Below, one piece after another: positions 33,127-41,963 of a stretch of 64,000 nucleotides of DNA. Source of the DNA: Bacteroidetes bacterium GWF2_43_63 (GTDB lineage: Bacteria > Bacteroidota > Bacteroidia > Bacteroidales > DTU049). Under the pieces are notes generated by a model. That model saw only the letters and a program-made list of their open reading frames with translations. It was not told the origin of the DNA and did not search any database. Positions within the stretch are counted from its first letter, which is position 1. Each line of letters begins with the position of its first letter. The translations under genes were made by a program, and so were the position numbers. The stretch covers positions 95,144 to 159,143 of the forward strand of contig MEOQ01000050.1 in assembly GCA_001769275.1 (NCBI GenBank), written 5' to 3'.

Positions 33127-34320
33127 TTACAGAATCTGAGCGTAGAGTGCGTAAAATGCCGATGCAGCAACGAGATCGCTTACCGGTGTTTTTTCATTGG
33201 GGGCATGCGCCATCACTTCATTGCCAGGTCCGAAGCCAATGGTCGGAATTTTATGAATTCCATTGGTAGCAATTCCGTTGGTAGAGAAGGTCCATTTATC
33301 TACAATCGGGGCTTTGCCGAAAAGCTCTGAAAATGCTGTCACACCAGTTTGCACAGCTGGATGGTCTTCTGGCATTTTCCAGGTTGGATAATATTTCTCC
33401 ATTCCATATTTCAATCCTGTAAAAGCAAGACCGTCGTACCAGAGTACTTCTACTTTTGAGTCCGGATTATTGACAGCTTCTTTCACTTCGGCCACAGCAC
33501 TGTCTTTGGTTTCGCCCCAGGTGAGGCGACGATCGAGGTGGAAGCGGGCAAAATCGGCAACAGCACACAACGACGGGCTGCCGCTGATGAATTCGCTGAT
33601 AGTAACACTCCCTTTTCCAAGAAATTCATCGTATTTGAGACGTTCATGCAATTTTTCAATTTCGAGAGCTGCACTGGAAGCCATGTACACGGCATTTTTG
33701 CCACGTTCGGGCGCTGAACCATGAGCCGATAATCCGCGGAAGGAAACATGAATTTCCATACGTCCACGGTGACCACGATATACATTCAGATTAGTTGGTT
33801 CGGTACTAATAACGAAATCGGGACGGAATTTATCTTCTTCAATAATATATTTCCAGCAAAGGCCGTCGCAGTCTTCTTCCATCACGCTGGCCACCACCCA
33901 AACGGTAATGTCGTTTTGCAGACCAATTTCTTTCAGAATACGGCCAGCTGTAATTGCAGATGCAATACCGCCTTTCTGGTCAACGGTTCCGCGCCCATGA
34001 ACAAAGCCGTCGGCGATGAGTCCGGAAAATGGATCCATATTCCAGTTTTCAGGATTTCCGACATCAACTGTATCGATATGACCGTCGATGGCAAGTACTT
34101 TTTTTCCTGATCCGACACGGCCGAGCACGTTTCCAAGTCCGTCCATTTTCACTTCATCGAATCCGGCCTCTTGCATCTGACGCATGACTTCTTCCTGTAC
34201 GGCTTTTTCATCACCGCTGAGCGATTTGATTTTCACCAGCTTAGAAAGATTCTCAGCTGTGTAGTCTTTGTACTGCGCTGCTTTTTCGTTGATGATAGCA
34301 GCAAGTTCTTTTTTATTCAT
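33127..34320 (-). CDS. ygeY: YgeY family M20 metallohydrolase
   Basis: 397 residues of the M20 peptidase/deacylase family. The first zinc motif is AIDGHIDTVDVG (H and D), then GRGTVDQKGG, a catalytic VMEEDCDG, and a dimerisation domain with GRMEIHVSFRGLSAHGSAPERG. The YgeY subfamily is often linked to selenium or purine catabolism gene sets. Here the only companion is ygeW, with which it forms a two-gene operon. The substrate is unknown. Confidence 0.88.
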   Translation of the reverse strand: MNKKELAAIINEKAAQYKDYTAENLSKLVKIKSLSGDEKAVQEEVMRQMQEAGFDEVKMDGLGNVLGRVGSGKKVLAIDGHIDTVDVGNPENWNMDPFSGLIADGFVHGRGTVDQKGGIASAITAGRILKEIGLQNDITVWVVASVMEEDCDGLCWKYIIEEDKFRPDFVISTEPTNLNVYRGHRGRMEIHVSFRGLSAHGSAPERGKNAVYMASSAALEIEKLHERLKYDEFLGKGSVTISEFISGSPSLCAVADFARFHLDRRLTWGETKDSAVAEVKEAVNNPDSKVEVLWYDGLAFTGLKYGMEKYYPTWKMPEDHPAVQTGVTAFSELFGKAPIVDKWTFSTNGIATNGIHKIPTIGFGPGNEVMAHAPNEKTPVSDLVAASAFYALYAQIL

Positions 34321-34518
34321 ATCATTAGGATTAATTCAGATTCAAAAATAGCCTGCAAAGATACGAAACCCTAATATATTTTATGTATTAAACAAAGTTA
34401 ATCCATCATAAGCATTTGTGAAAATAAACCTAATGTCTCATTTTCAATTAGTTGTATTTCGATTAGAAATATATATTAAATTTAGCACTGTAATATTTTG
34501 ATTTTGGCAGGAAAATTG

Positions 34519-34526
34519 TAAATTTG
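34519..34526 (+). promoter_or_regulatory. TTTG / TAnnTTTG promoter, OMP gene
   Basis: TAAATTTG with a TTTG 18 bases upstream (34497-34500), close to the Bacteroidota consensus layout; 25 bases before the ATG. The rest of the 231-bp spacer shows nothing recognisable. Confidence 0.55.
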
Positions 34527-34551
34527 AACGCTTAATCTAAAACAAACTCTT

Positions 34552-35142
34552 ATGAAAAAAACTTTATTTTTCGTGATGATTCTTTGCATGTTTGGCCGTT
34601 TTGGCTATTCACAACCAGTTGAAGAAGGAAACATTTTGATTGATGCTTCTTATGGCTGGCCAAATTTGTGGACTTCAGTTTTTAAAACTGCAGTTACCGA
34701 TTCCTACAGTACCGATGTTAAAGTTGGCTCCATTGGACCATTGAGTGCACAATTTGAGTACATGGTATCTGATAAAATTGGTTTTGGACTAATTTTCGGC
34801 TATTCGAATTCCAGTGTCTCTTATAAAGACATTGACTCGGGTTATTATTATGATCTTTCTGTGCCGCGGGTTAGATTTATGCCTAAGTTTTCTGTCCATT
34901 TCGGTCAGTCTGATGTTTTCGATCCGTATTTTTTAATTGCTGCGGGTTATGGATCCCACACATATAAGTATGAGTCTGATGATCCAGATTACACTGGATT
35001 CGAAGTAGCAGGGATATCACCAATTGCTTTCAGACTTGCTTTTGGTGGACGATATTTTTTCAGCGATGTCATCGGTGCAAAATTTGAAATTGGACTTGGA
35101 GGTGGTGGATTGCTTGAATTTGGTGTTACAGCCAAGTTTTAA
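34552..35142 (+). CDS. Outer membrane beta-barrel protein
   Basis: 196 residues: signal peptide (MKKTLFFVMILCMFGRFGYSQ), then alternating aromatic and small residues typical of an eight-stranded barrel, with strands such as YMVSDKIGFGLIFGYS, FSVHFGQSDVFDPYFLIAAGYG and the terminal GGGGLLEFGVTAKF ending in Phe, the outer-membrane insertion signal. No enzymatic domain. Single gene with a good promoter and a hairpin terminator. Confidence 0.8.
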   Translation: MKKTLFFVMILCMFGRFGYSQPVEEGNILIDASYGWPNLWTSVFKTAVTDSYSTDVKVGSIGPLSAQFEYMVSDKIGFGLIFGYSNSSVSYKDIDSGYYYDLSVPRVRFMPKFSVHFGQSDVFDPYFLIAAGYGSHTYKYESDDPDYTGFEVAGISPIAFRLAFGGRYFFSDVIGAKFEIGLGGGGLLEFGVTAKF

Positions 35143-35176
35143 TCGGGCAAAAAACTGAAAAAAATGTAGAAATTTC

Positions 35177-35204
35177 AATAGGCTGCCAGAAATGGCAGCC
35201 TATT
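35177..35204. terminator. Hairpin terminator between OMP and thioesterase genes
   Basis: Perfect 12-base stem AATAGGCTGCCA / TGGCAGCCTATT with GAAA loop. The T run on the plus strand is weak. Confidence 0.7.
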
Positions 35205-35208
35205 GTTT

Positions 35209-35216
35209 TATATTTG
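35209..35216 (+). promoter_or_regulatory. TAnnTTTG box, thioesterase
   Basis: TATATTTG directly after the terminator, 25 bases before the ATG at 35242. Confidence 0.5.
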
Positions 35217-35241
35217 TCAACGAAATTTCAAAAAGGGTATT

Positions 35242-35721
35242 ATGGCAAAGAACTTATATAATCCATATCGCAAAGTCGAGGGCTACAATTGCTTTGGTTG
35301 TTCACCTGGCAATCCGATCGGGCTGCATCTTACATTTATTGAAGAAGGTGATGAGATTATTTCTGAATGGACTCCGGATGAAAATTACACAGGCTGGACC
35401 GATGTGCTGCACGGAGGCATTCAGGCCACAATGATTGATGAAATTGCCAGTTGGGTAGTCTTTACAAAGCTCAAAACAGCTGGAGTCACCAGAGAAATGA
35501 CTGTAAAATACCGTAAATCTGTAATGGTTTCAGATGGGAAAGTTATTTGTCGCGCCAGATTGAAGGAAGTGAACAGATCGCTTGCTACAATTGATGTTCA
35601 GCTGTACTCGAAAGATATTTTGCGAGCCGAAGCGAAGTGTGTATATTATGTATTTGGTGAAGAAGAAGCAAAAAACAAATTTCTGTATCCGGGAGCCGAT
35701 GCGTTTTATTGCCAGACCTGA
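35242..35721 (+). CDS. PaaI/hotdog-fold thioesterase
   Basis: 159 residues from MAKNLYNPYRKVEGYNCFGCSPGNPIGLHLTF. The CFGC..NP.GL.L start and the hotdog core VLHGGIQATMIDEIASWVVF (with the HGG and acidic residue on the central helix) match PaaI-like acyl-CoA thioesterases. VKYRKSVMVSDGKVICRARL is the third strand set. The acyl substrate is unknown. Its 3' end overlaps the convergent TPR gene by 16 bases. Confidence 0.85.
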   Translation: MAKNLYNPYRKVEGYNCFGCSPGNPIGLHLTFIEEGDEIISEWTPDENYTGWTDVLHGGIQATMIDEIASWVVFTKLKTAGVTREMTVKYRKSVMVSDGKVICRARLKEVNRSLATIDVQLYSKDILRAEAKCVYYVFGEEEAKNKFLYPGADAFYCQT

Positions 35722-36407
35722 TATTCCCAGGGATAGCCATTTTTCCGGACATCCTTTTTTGCAGCTTTTATCAGATTTGCGTAGTATTTATCCGCTTTTT
35801 TTATTTTATTCAGTCGTTTTTTGACCTGATCTACATTGACTTTATCTTTAGAAATACCGATATAAAACAAATAGTTTTTTATTTCTTCGTAAAACATATT
35901 CAAGTCATTGCACCAGAACGCTTTTTGCAAATAAATATAGTCCGCCCGGGGGTTGAGTTCCAGGATGCTATTAAGGTCACGGATAGCCTCTCTGATTTCA
36001 CCACGGGCATAATAGATGTTGCTGCGCAGAAAATAGTTCCGTTCCGATCCGGAAATTTTGATCGCTTCACCAACAGACTCAATGGCACTATCGTATCTTT
36101 TTTTCTTGTAATAGACCAATGCCTGAGAATAATACAACTTATCACTTTTCGGGTTTGAAGACAATCCGCGCTCGATATCATCCAGTGCTCTTTCGAATTC
36201 GTTGATCTTCAGATAAAGATTAGCCCTTTCGTTCAATAGATTTTCATCCGAAGGGTTGCTGCGGATTTCAGAAGAAAGATCATCAATGTCTTTGTAGATG
36301 CTTGAGCTGGATTCTTTGACAGGATCGGGCATAGCCATTTGCTGCGCGTGACTGCGACAGAACAGAACAACAAAAAAAACCAGAAGAATGCTGTAGCGTT
36401 TCTTCAT
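35706..36407 (-). CDS. Secreted TPR-repeat protein
   Basis: 233 residues with signal peptide (MKKRYSILLVFFVVLFCRSHAQQ). At least three tetratricopeptide repeats span about 50-160 (LLNERANLYLKINEFERALDDIERGLSSNP, KLYYSQALVYYKKKRYDSAIESVGEAI, NYFLRSNIYYARGEIREAIRDLNSILELNP). The C terminus is Lys-rich. It is an exported protein-interaction module with no catalytic domain; partner unknown. Confidence 0.82.
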   Translation of the reverse strand: MKKRYSILLVFFVVLFCRSHAQQMAMPDPVKESSSSIYKDIDDLSSEIRSNPSDENLLNERANLYLKINEFERALDDIERGLSSNPKSDKLYYSQALVYYKKKRYDSAIESVGEAIKISGSERNYFLRSNIYYARGEIREAIRDLNSILELNPRADYIYLQKAFWCNDLNMFYEEIKNYLFYIGISKDKVNVDQVKKRLNKIKKADKYYANLIKAAKKDVRKNGYPWEYQVWQ

Positions 36408-36534
36408 TGTTGAAAACTTGACTCTTTAGGTTATACCCTTTATTAAATTATTAGAGGTCAATGCACTGCTAAAAGTTTAAAAGTTGAAAACTTTTTCCTA
36501 AAGTCTGAACGCACCAATCTATAAGCAAAATACC

Positions 36535-36542
36535 TATCTTTG
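36535..36542 (+). promoter_or_regulatory. TAnnTTTG box, guaA
   Basis: TATCTTTG, 17 bases before the guaA ATG. Confidence 0.55.
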
Positions 36543-36559
36543 CCGTAGATATTCAATTT

Positions 36560-38089
36560 ATGACATCAGACAGGAAAATTCTCATTCTCGATTTCGGGTC
36601 CCAATACACACAATTAATTGCCCGCAAAGTACGCGAGCTTAATGTTTTTTGTGAAATCAAACCATGGTCAACTTCATTAATTGATGATCCGGACATTTGT
36701 GGTATCATTCTCAGTGGAAGCCCTTTCTCTGTGCGTGATGCCGGTTCGCCGAATCCCGATTTGTCGAAAGTCAGAGGCAAATTGCCTGTTTTGGGTGTTT
36801 GCTATGGCGCTCAATATCTTGCATCGGTTTCTGGTGGCGAAGTATATCCCAGCAAAAGTCGTGAATACGGCAGGGCCAATCTGATTTCGGTTGAAGAAAA
36901 TTCTTTAATGCATGGTATTCTGACAGGCTCTCAAGTCTGGATGTCGCATGGTGACACCATAATGGCGGCTCCGGAAAAATTCAGAATTATCTGCAGCACC
37001 AACGATGTGAAAATTGCGGGGTATCAGATCGAAGGCGAAAACACTTTTGGAATCCAATTCCATCCTGAAGTGTATCACAGCACCGATGGTCAGAAATTGT
37101 TATCGAATTTTCTTGATATTTGTGAATGCAAGCGTGATTGGACTCCGGAATCATTTGTGCAGACCACCGTGGCCGAGCTCAAGGAAAAAATTGGTGATGA
37201 AAGCGTGATAATGGGTTTGTCGGGTGGTGTTGACAGTACTGTTGCAGCCACATTGCTCCATCAGGCAATCGGCGGCCGGCTTCATGGAATATTTATCGAT
37301 AATGGTCTGTTGCGAAAAGCTGAATTTGAGCAGGTAATTGAAATTTACAACACGCTGGGATTGAATGTTACAGGCGTCAGAGCGGGAGAGCGTTTTCTTG
37401 GAAACATGAAAGGCGTTTCAGATCCAGAAACAAAAAGAAAAATCATCGGAAAAACCTTTATTGAGATATTTGAAGAAGAAGCAGCCAAAATAGAGGGCGC
37501 GTCATGGCTTGGTCAAGGCACTATCTATCCGGATGTGATTGAGAGTATTTCTGTAAATGGTCCTTCGCAGACCATCAAAAGTCATCATAATGTTGGAGGA
37601 CTTCCTGACAAAATGAAACTAAAAATTGTCGAACCGTTGCGTCTGCTTTTCAAGGATGAAGTTCGCCGGGTAGGTAAGACGCTGAATATTCCGGACAAAA
37701 TGTTGTCGCGACATCCTTTTCCGGGACCAGGATTGGGAATTCGGGTACTGGGCGAAGTCACAGCTGAACGCGTTCGTGTTTTGCAGGAAGCTGACGACAT
37801 TTTTATCTCGAAACTTCATGAGACTGGCTTATATTCCGAAGTCTGGCAGGCATTTGCCGTGCTGCTTCCGGTGAATTCAGTCGGAGTGATGGGCGATGAG
37901 CGGACTTACGAAAATGTTCTCGCCATCAGAGCCGTAACTTCGGTTGACGGAATGACTGCTGATTGGGCGCACTTACCCCATGAATTTCTTTCTTCCGTTT
38001 CTTCGGAGATTATCAACAAAGTGCGAGGCATCAACAGAGTCGTTTATGACATCAGTTCCAAACCACCAGCCACCATTGAGTGGGAGTAG
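36560..38089 (+). CDS. guaA: GMP synthase (glutamine-hydrolysing)
   Basis: Converts XMP to GMP with glutamine-derived ammonia and ATP. 509 residues, complete. The N-terminal class I amidotransferase has the catalytic Cys in [10 protein letters not shown] (near residue 80) and the His-Glu pair in QFHPEVYHS. The synthetase domain has the PP-loop [16 protein letters not shown] near 217, and the C-terminal dimerisation domain ends [18 protein letters not shown]. Confidence 0.97.
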   Translation: MTSDRKILILDFGSQYTQLIARKVRELNVFCEIKPWSTSLIDDPDICGIILSGSPFSVRDAGSPNPDLSKVRGKLPVLGVCYGAQYLASVSGGEVYPSKSREYGRANLISVEENSLMHGILTGSQVWMSHGDTIMAAPEKFRIICSTNDVKIAGYQIEGENTFGIQFHPEVYHSTDGQKLLSNFLDICECKRDWTPESFVQTTVAELKEKIGDESVIMGLSGGVDSTVAATLLHQAIGGRLHGIFIDNGLLRKAEFEQVIEIYNTLGLNVTGVRAGERFLGNMKGVSDPETKRKIIGKTFIEIFEEEAAKIEGASWLGQGTIYPDVIESISVNGPSQTIKSHHNVGGLPDKMKLKIVEPLRLLFKDEVRRVGKTLNIPDKMLSRHPFPGPGLGIRVLGEVTAERVRVLQEADDIFISKLHETGLYSEVWQAFAVLLPVNSVGVMGDERTYENVLAIRAVTSVDGMTADWAHLPHEFLSSVSSEIINKVRGINRVVYDISSKPPATIEWE

Positions 38090-38130
38090 GTGAGGCTCAA
38101 TTGGTATAAAGTTTGTAAATTGCGGCCGCT

Positions 38131-39909
38131 ATGCGAAAAGTAAGTATTATTATTTTCCTGATTTTTGCCGGATTCTTGTCGGAACAGGCCTATGCACAGG
38201 TACCAGTGACTAAATCCACTGAAATTCAAATCATTGATGGTAAAACATTTTATATTCATGAAGTTCAGAAAGGTCAGACCCTATATTCAATATCAAAGGT
38301 CTATCAGTGCACGGTTGATGAAATAAAATCTACCAATCACATTAAAGATAATTCACTTCAGGCCGGATATCTGCTGAAAATTCCGACACAGGATAATAAA
38401 ATCAGTGAAACAGACATTCTAAACACAAATGCCGGAAATATAGAGAGTGCCGAATACATTATTCAGCGTGGAGAATCGTTGACTGTGATAGCACAGAAAC
38501 ATAATACCACAGTCGAAAATATTCGGAAAATGAATCCGGGAATTGGTGATAATATTTCGATCGGACAAACAATCAGAGTTCCGGTTATTTCAAAGCCAAT
38601 CCCAGTTGATTCTGCGCTCTACCACACAGTTTCCAAAGGAGAAACCCTATTTGGAATAGCGAAGAAATACCTACTGCGATTGAGCGAAATCAAAGCAATG
38701 AATCCGGGTTTGACCGAGACTCTTTCGATTGGACAACAAATTATTGTAGGATATAAAAGCGATGAAGTTGGTTTGATAAAAACAGATTCGACCTGCAATT
38801 GCGAGAATCCTAAAAAGCTAAATGAATATAATGTTGCACTGCTGATTCCCTTGTATCTCGACAGGGGCAGTTTTAAAGATTTCAACAAAGACCGGCACGA
38901 CGAAAACGAGTGGTACCACAATGTGTCCTTTAGTTTTATTCAGTTTTACGAGGGATTAAAATTTGCGCTTGACACTTTGAAATCAAGTGGCATGAATGTA
39001 AATCTTCATGTTTTTGATCTGGATGATTCAGATGCAAAACTAAATAAGGTCCTGAATGATCCTGCCATGAGAAATATGCATCTGATTATTGGTCCTTTTC
39101 TCGGGAAACACATTGACACCATTAGTAAATTCAGCTACGAGAATAAAATTCCGATGGTCAATTGCTATCTTTCAGGTCAGACTGAGCTGCAAGAGATCAA
39201 TCCATACTTCTTCAATCCAATTACCAGCGTTGAATTTCAGATGAAAGGCCTCGCCGATTTTTTCAAAGCTGAGCGGTCGGAATCCAATGTAATTATTGCC
39301 TACCAGCAAGGCGGATTTGAAGAAAAAGCTGCGTTGATGCTTGATTCATTTCTCAAAGCAAATAGTTATCCCTCCTGGAAACTTGTCAATATTACCGAGT
39401 CGGGCCTAAAAGGAGCCACCGGACAATTTGTTGGCGGAAAGCGCGAAAATATTCTTGTTATGCTGGCCAGCGGAGAGCTTTATGTTGAAAACATTATACG
39501 TTCGCTGAATGAATACAAGGACAAATATTCAATTTCGCTGTATGGTTTACCGTCGTGGCTAAATTACGAAGTGCTCGACCTTGAATTCCTTGAATTTCAG
39601 AACACCCATTTTTTCAGCAGTTCATTTACGGATTTCGAAAACGAGGATGTACGAGATTATGCAGAACGTTTTCAAAAACGCTATAAAGCCGATCCCGAGC
39701 GACTTGCATATGCAGGCTATGATCTGGGACTTTATTTCCTGTCGGCACTGAACAATTATGGTCCGGATTTTTACAAATGCATTGACAAGCATAAAGCGCC
39801 AATGCTGGCCACTGAGCTGAATTTCAGCTTTTCGCCCGCAGACGGATTTCGCAACACCTATATATCCATCTATAAAATGAAGGATTTCCAGTTGTGGAAA
39901 GTAAAGTGA
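38131..39909 (+). CDS. Three LysM repeats fused to a periplasmic-binding-protein-like domain
   Basis: 592 residues with signal peptide (MRKVSIIIFLIFAGFLSEQAYAQ). Three LysM modules (about 43-85, 108-152 and 165-208; HEVQKGQTLYSISKVYQCTVDEIK, YIIQRGESLTVIAQKHNTTVENIRKMNPG, HTVSKGETLFGIAKKYLLRLSEIKAMNPG) should bind peptidoglycan. The rest (about 230-592) resembles a type 1 periplasmic binding fold (NVALLIPLYLDRGSF ... LIIGPFLGKHIDTISKFSYENKIPMVNCY). It may sense or hold a ligand at the cell wall. It follows guaA at 41 bases. Confidence 0.85.
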   Translation: MRKVSIIIFLIFAGFLSEQAYAQVPVTKSTEIQIIDGKTFYIHEVQKGQTLYSISKVYQCTVDEIKSTNHIKDNSLQAGYLLKIPTQDNKISETDILNTNAGNIESAEYIIQRGESLTVIAQKHNTTVENIRKMNPGIGDNISIGQTIRVPVISKPIPVDSALYHTVSKGETLFGIAKKYLLRLSEIKAMNPGLTETLSIGQQIIVGYKSDEVGLIKTDSTCNCENPKKLNEYNVALLIPLYLDRGSFKDFNKDRHDENEWYHNVSFSFIQFYEGLKFALDTLKSSGMNVNLHVFDLDDSDAKLNKVLNDPAMRNMHLIIGPFLGKHIDTISKFSYENKIPMVNCYLSGQTELQEINPYFFNPITSVEFQMKGLADFFKAERSESNVIIAYQQGGFEEKAALMLDSFLKANSYPSWKLVNITESGLKGATGQFVGGKRENILVMLASGELYVENIIRSLNEYKDKYSISLYGLPSWLNYEVLDLEFLEFQNTHFFSSSFTDFENEDVRDYAERFQKRYKADPERLAYAGYDLGLYFLSALNNYGPDFYKCIDKHKAPMLATELNFSFSPADGFRNTYISIYKMKDFQLWKVK

Positions 39910-39911
39910 TA

Positions 39912-40055
39912 TAAGATTTGAGATTTTAGATCTTAGATTTGAGATATCAGATTTTTGATTTGATTGACGATTTTAATGAATGATGATACGGAAAATCACT
40001 TCAAATCACGATAATTATCGCGAGGTATATCAAAAATCTGATCCGCCGCGGCGGA
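39912..40055. repeat. AGATTT-rich repeat with inverted arms and TCCGCCGCGGCGGA palindrome
   Basis: The stretch 39912-39962 consists of variants of AGATTTNAGAT. ATCAGATTTTTGAT (39946-39959) is exactly inverted at 40029-40042. The right arm abuts a perfect 14-bp GC palindrome, TCCGCCGCGGCGGA (40042-40055). It lies between two converging gene ends and could serve as a bidirectional terminator. Confidence 0.6.
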
Positions 40056-40061
40056 CGCAAA

Positions 40062-40856
40062 TCAAAAATAGATTCCCCTGAATTTTTCGAAGAATTCTTT
40101 AAACAACACTGGGTTGCATGCGATTATCTCTTTGTTGAAAACATAGCCATCGCTGCCGCTGAAATCTGTAACAACACCGCCAGCTTCCTGCACAATCAGA
40201 GCTCCTGCCGCTACATCCCAGGGGTTCAACCCAAATTCGAAAAACCCATCCATACGCCCGGCGGCAGTATAAACCAGATCCACAGCCGCACTGCCGAGTC
40301 GTCTTAATCCATGCGTATGCCTGATGGAATACCTTATGAAATCCATGTATTGGTCAATCTTCTCAAAATCATGATAGGGAAACCCAGTTGCCCAGAGCGA
40401 ATCCTTCATGGCGGCCGTGTTGGTTACCCGAATTGGCTGTCTATTCAGAAAAGCACCTTCACCTTTCACCGCATGAAAGATTTCGTTCAGGTTAGGTTCG
40501 TGCACGACGCCAGCATATAACTCACCGTTTCTCATCAAGCCAATACTTACACTATACAGTGGAATTCCGTGAATGTAATTGGTTGTCCCGTCAAGCGGAT
40601 CAACGATCCAGGTCCATTCGGACCCGGTGGCTTTTTCACCGCTTTCTTCTGCCAGGAACGCGCTGCCAGGGATTATCATACTCAAATCATTAAGTAGCAT
40701 TTCTTCGGATTGCTTATCGACAAAAGAAACAAAATCGTTAAGACCTTTTGATTCGACATCGCTTTTCTGCAGTTTTTTGACTGAATCCAGCTGAAATGAT
40801 CCAGCGCGCGATGCGGCCTGAATGATGGATTCGACAAGGGAATTGTTTGGAGACAT
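40062..40856 (-). CDS. Inositol monophosphatase family protein
   Basis: 264 residues. The metal-binding motifs are intact: FLAEESGEKA (Glu), WIVDPLDGTTNYIHG (the DPxDGT signature) and NPWDVAAGALIVQEAGGVVTD. The family dephosphorylates myo-inositol phosphates or related sugar and nucleotide phosphates (3',5'-PAP in some members). No neighbour indicates the substrate. Confidence 0.92.
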   Translation of the reverse strand: MSPNNSLVESIIQAASRAGSFQLDSVKKLQKSDVESKGLNDFVSFVDKQSEEMLLNDLSMIIPGSAFLAEESGEKATGSEWTWIVDPLDGTTNYIHGIPLYSVSIGLMRNGELYAGVVHEPNLNEIFHAVKGEGAFLNRQPIRVTNTAAMKDSLWATGFPYHDFEKIDQYMDFIRYSIRHTHGLRRLGSAAVDLVYTAAGRMDGFFEFGLNPWDVAAGALIVQEAGGVVTDFSGSDGYVFNKEIIACNPVLFKEFFEKFRGIYF

Positions 40857-40902
40857 TAGGGATGTTTGTGCAAAAGTAGGGAAAAGGATGAAATATTTTT
40901 TA

Positions 40903-40946
40903 TTTTATGCGAAAATGTGAAAAATAAATCACACTTTTGCATAAAA
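40903..40946. repeat. 44-bp palindrome, copy 2, abutting a start codon
   Basis: Left arm TTTTATGCGAAAATGTGA, 8-base spacer, right arm TCACACTTTTGCATAAAA. The ATG of the transposase-like gene begins at the next base (40947). The palindrome therefore covers the promoter-leader region, where a bound protein or RNA hairpin would block expression. Confidence 0.8.
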
Positions 40947-41963
40947 ATGTTTTCCATTTCCGATTTCCTAAACCTCCCGGCAAACTCCAGGAAACAGCTT
41001 CTGAAGCAGCTCCAACATGCACATAAAGGTCAAGAAAGTAGTCAAGCGCACAACCAAAAGCCCGATATTTCTTGTCCCTTTTGTCAATCAAAAAAGTTCA
41101 GCCACAACGGTCATGGTCCAACAGGTAAATCAAGATACAGATGCAAAAAGTGTCATAAGACATTTTCAGAGACAACCGGAACTCCAATTCACGCAATCAA
41201 GCTTCCGGGAAAATTCATTCACTTTTTTCAAGTGATGAGTGATGGGTATCAGACGTTACACAAGATGGCTGAAATAACCGGCGTTACAGTCTCGACGGCC
41301 TTTCAATGGCGGCATAAAATCTTAAGTGCGATGAATGCCTCGGTAAAAAAGTATGATGGCATAACAGATTTCAACCCAGGGCTTGTAGCCTTTAGCAGAA
41401 AAGGACTTAAAAATCACAAACAGAATATTAAGGAATCTTCATTAAGTGCTAATGTTTTGGCAGTGGCGGATTACAGTGACAATTCGGAATTGACGTTGTT
41501 GAGTGTTGGCTCATTGAGGCCAGTTGATTTTCCGGCTGCATTGGACGAAAAGCTTAAAGGTAATGCGATTGTCATTGCGCCCTGGAACAGGCCTGTTTAT
41601 GAATTTTCCAAAACCAAAAATCTCGGATTTACTTTATTCAAGCCCGAGTTGCCGTTTAACCGCTTTGATGTAAGGCAGGCCGACAAGCTACACAAGGAAC
41701 TTGATACTTATATCAGAAAAAGTATGAGAGGTGTTTCTACAAAGTATTTGCAGGCTTATTCTATGTGGATTATAAGAATCGCAGGAATAAAAAAATCAAA
41801 ACAGGATGATTGGACAAGAATATTGCAGAATCAGTCGGCATGGGGGCGTTATGTAAACAGAGAAGAGCTTTTTATGTCATTCATGAAAAGCAGAGCTGAT
41901 GCTGAATATATCAGAGCTTCAGGCAGAGAATGGAAAAGCGCTGGGAAATACGTTGTCAATTAG
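40947..41963 (+). CDS. IS1595-like transposase relative with degraded DDE site (probably domesticated)
   Basis: 338 residues from the ATG at 40947; an upstream extension would run through the palindrome. A zinc ribbon has Cys43, Cys46, Cys66 and Cys69. A helix-turn-helix at about 100-125 (YQTLHKMAEITGVTVSTAFQWRHKIL) matches IS1595-type transposases as I recall them, and the end RGVSTKYLQAYSMWI (261-275) matches their C-terminal block. Where active members have an (A/V)DE(T/S)Y motif, this protein reads ITDFNPGLV (139-147). Where they have TDG, it reads IAPWNRP (210-216). Both catalytic aspartates appear lost while the frame stays intact. No terminal repeats flank it, and it overlaps the mtaB end by 8 bases. 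Confidence 0.7.
   Translation: MFSISDFLNLPANSRKQLLKQLQHAHKGQESSQAHNQKPDISCPFCQSKKFSHNGHGPTGKSRYRCKKCHKTFSETTGTPIHAIKLPGKFIHFFQVMSDGYQTLHKMAEITGVTVSTAFQWRHKILSAMNASVKKYDGITDFNPGLVAFSRKGLKNHKQNIKESSLSANVLAVADYSDNSELTLLSVGSLRPVDFPAALDEKLKGNAIVIAPWNRPVYEFSKTKNLGFTLFKPELPFNRFDVRQADKLHKELDTYIRKSMRGVSTKYLQAYSMWIIRIAGIKKSKQDDWTRILQNQSAWGRYVNREELFMSFMKSRADAEYIRASGREWKSAGKYVVN

Noticed and set aside
40866..40946. Longer start of the transposase-like protein
   Set aside because: The extension translates through the palindrome and is unlike the family; the ATG at 40947 fits better.
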